From: Vogesella indigofera
GTDB lineage: Bacteria > Pseudomonadota > Gammaproteobacteria > Burkholderiales > Chromobacteriaceae
Direction of reading: 5' to 3'
Assembly (NCBI RefSeq): GCF_003633895.1
Contig: NZ_RBID01000005.1
Coordinates: forward strand, 1 to 45,591
DNA: 45,591 bases
Shown here one piece after another: positions 44,638 to 45,591 of this stretch (the first letter of the stretch is position 1; the number at the start of each line of letters is the position of its first letter). The translations under genes and the position numbers were made by a program. The notes beneath the pieces were generated by a model. The model saw only the letters and a program-made list of their open reading frames with translations, was not told the DNA's origin and did no database searches.

Positions 44638-45207
44638 ATGTCAGAGGAAACTCTCGGCCAGCGCCTGCGCCGCTACCGGCGCGCCAGCGGCAAGACCCTG
44701 GTCCAGGTAGCCAAAGAAGCCGGCTTGTCGGCCGGCTTCCTGTCCCAGGCAGAGCGCGACATCACCGGCCTGTCGCTGTCATCACTGGCCAACATCGCCC
44801 AAGCCGTCGGCGTAGCGGTGAGCGAGCTGTTCGAATCCCCGCGCCAGGACGCCCCCGACTCGCACGAAGGCCAGCGTCAGAGCTACACCGTCGCCAACAT
44901 GCCGCAGCGCTACGAACGACTGACCACCACCTACAGCGGCAGCGTGCTGAATGCCGTCAAACTGACACTGCCCCCTGGCTATCGCTCGGAAGTGGTCGCC
45001 CACAGCGGCGACGAATTTGTCTATGTGCTGAGTGGCACCGTCACCTATCAGGTCAGCGGCCGTGACTATGTACTGGCCGTCGGCGATTCGCTGCACTTTG
45101 ATCCGCAGCAGAAGCACGCCATCCACAACGATAGCGACAGCAGCACCGAGGTGATTTCGGTCGGCACGTTGCAATTGTTTGACGATGACGACAAGCAGCA
45201 CGACTAA
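44638..45207 (+). CDS. XRE-family regulator with C-terminal cupin
   Basis: 189 residues. The HTH domain is LGQRLRRYRRASGKTLVQVAKEAGLSAGFLSQAERDITGLSLSSLANIAQAVGV. The cupin_2 domain at about 105-180 carries HSGDEFVYVLSGTVTYQVSGRDYVLAVGDSLHFDPQQKHAIHN. PuuR-like proteins of this layout sense a small metabolite (polyamine, amino acid or peptide product) and repress nearby genes. Divergent from the M24 peptidase, whose substrate it may sense. No RBS of note. Ligand unknown. Confidence 0.93.
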   Translation: MSEETLGQRLRRYRRASGKTLVQVAKEAGLSAGFLSQAERDITGLSLSSLANIAQAVGVAVSELFESPRQDAPDSHEGQRQSYTVANMPQRYERLTTTYSGSVLNAVKLTLPPGYRSEVVAHSGDEFVYVLSGTVTYQVSGRDYVLAVGDSLHFDPQQKHAIHNDSDSSTEVISVGTLQLFDDDDKQHD

Positions 45208-45500
45208 ACCAGCCTGGGCGATTCAGTGGGCAGGGACAGGCCACATTCAGAGATAGGCACACACCAAAACCAGCGGCTCGTCACGCATCAGGTCAGACGA
45301 GGCTGTGCCGAGCGTAGCAGTCAGATAAAGCTTGTCACGGGGAAAGATAATCAAAGAGGCAGAGGCTATCAAGGTTGCCCGCAGTTAGCCCCAAAGCCAA
45401 GCCCGCCCAATTGACCGGGCTTGTGTCGTCTACACCGCTTTGCGTTGCACAAAGCACAAAGCCCAGCTTGATGTCTCAAGCTGGGCTTTGTTTAAGGGGG
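45208..45500. other. Gap between the regulator gene and the 5S rRNA
   Basis: 293 bases without a gene. Left part: no clear feature. Right part holds the hairpin at 45398-45423 (CAAGCCCG / CGGGCTTG, 10-base loop) and the larger one listed next. The smaller hairpin may end the regulator transcript or be a second rRNA terminator. Confidence 0.5.
45458..45491 (-). terminator. Terminator of the rRNA operon
   Basis: CAAAGCCCAGCTTGA at 45458-45472 pairs perfectly with TCAAGCTGGGCTTTG at 45477-45491 (15-base stem, 4-base loop). It lies ten bases past the 3' end of the 5S gene. Confidence 0.85.
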
Positions 45501-45501
45501 C

Positions 45502-45591
45502 GTCTGGCGGTGTCCTACTTTCACACAGGTATCTGCACTATCATCGGCGCTAAGGCGTTTCACGGTCCTGTTCGGAATGGGAAGGCGTGGG
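45502..45591 (-). rRNA. rrf: 5S ribosomal RNA, 3' part
   Basis: Minus-strand sequence matches bacterial 5S rRNA: CCCACGCCTTCCCATTCCGA, GAACAGGACCGTGAAACG, CCGATGATAGTGC and the end GTGAAAGTAGGACACCGCCAG. About 90 of 115-120 bases are in the window; the 5' end and the rest of the operon lie to the right. Confidence 0.95.

Noticed and set aside
44828-44845. GTTCGAATCCCCGCGCC resembling a tRNA T-arm
   Set aside because: Lies in the XRE-cupin coding sequence (Leu-Phe-Glu-Ser-Pro) without the remaining cloverleaf.

Overview
The window looks like a GC-rich chromosomal segment from a betaproteobacterium of the order Neisseriales, most likely the Chromobacteriaceae/Vogesella side. This rests on protein sequences and gene order (xseB-ispA-dxs; glnE divergent from yhdP-nit-tldD); the genus cannot be proven from the sequence. 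It is mostly core housekeeping DNA with a few accessory genes. There is no prophage, integron, CRISPR array or intact insertion sequence.

Layout. 1-600 has no recognisable gene. 0.6-5.2 kb: hflX, a small hypothetical gene, the SOS mutagenesis pair umuD-umuC (minus strand) and a hypothetical gene. 5.2-6.0 kb: the 4.5S signal recognition particle RNA with its own promoter and hairpin, then a small HTH regulator. 6.0-9.3 kb: uspA with a probable FNR-type promoter, a thioesterase/TerB-like pair, a MoxR ATPase and xerC. 9.3-13.1 kb: a patatin/outer-membrane-barrel protein and a PilZ-like protein. 13.2-18.6 kb: a short-chain dehydrogenase, the xseB-ispA-dxs isoprenoid operon and an MgtC/DUF4010 membrane protein. 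A 152-bp inverted-repeat element ends at the stop codon of a thioesterase gene (18.6-19.2 kb), followed by tdk. 20.2-25.1 kb: a formate module of a NuoF-type beta subunit carrying a compact NuoE-like domain, a molybdenum-type alpha subunit and an FNT-family channel. 25.2-34.1 kb: tldD, nitrilase and yhdP on the minus strand, divergent from glnE. 34.1-37.0 kb: ilvE, a zinc-finger protein, waaF and a TetR regulator. 37.0-42.7 kb: small membrane and putative motility proteins, trxB, an Smr protein, a Bcp-type peroxiredoxin, phoH and a hydrolase. 42.7-45.6 kb: a GNAT acetyltransferase, an M24 peptidase, an XRE-cupin regulator, and the 3' part of a 5S rRNA on the minus strand with its hairpin terminator. 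The rRNA operon continues past the right edge.

The most interesting signal is not a gene. The 12-mer GCGGCCAACCTT, usually as TGCGGCCAACCTT(G/T), occurs 14 times on both strands, in coding sequence in several reading frames and in gaps. Three more copies read TGCGGCCAACCCTG. Two copies face each other and form a perfect terminator-like hairpin right after a stop codon (42654-42689). This is how DNA uptake sequences are arranged in Neisseria and Pasteurellaceae, but the motif is neither of theirs as I know them. I propose it as a candidate uptake-signal dialect, or another genome-wide DNA tag, for this lineage.
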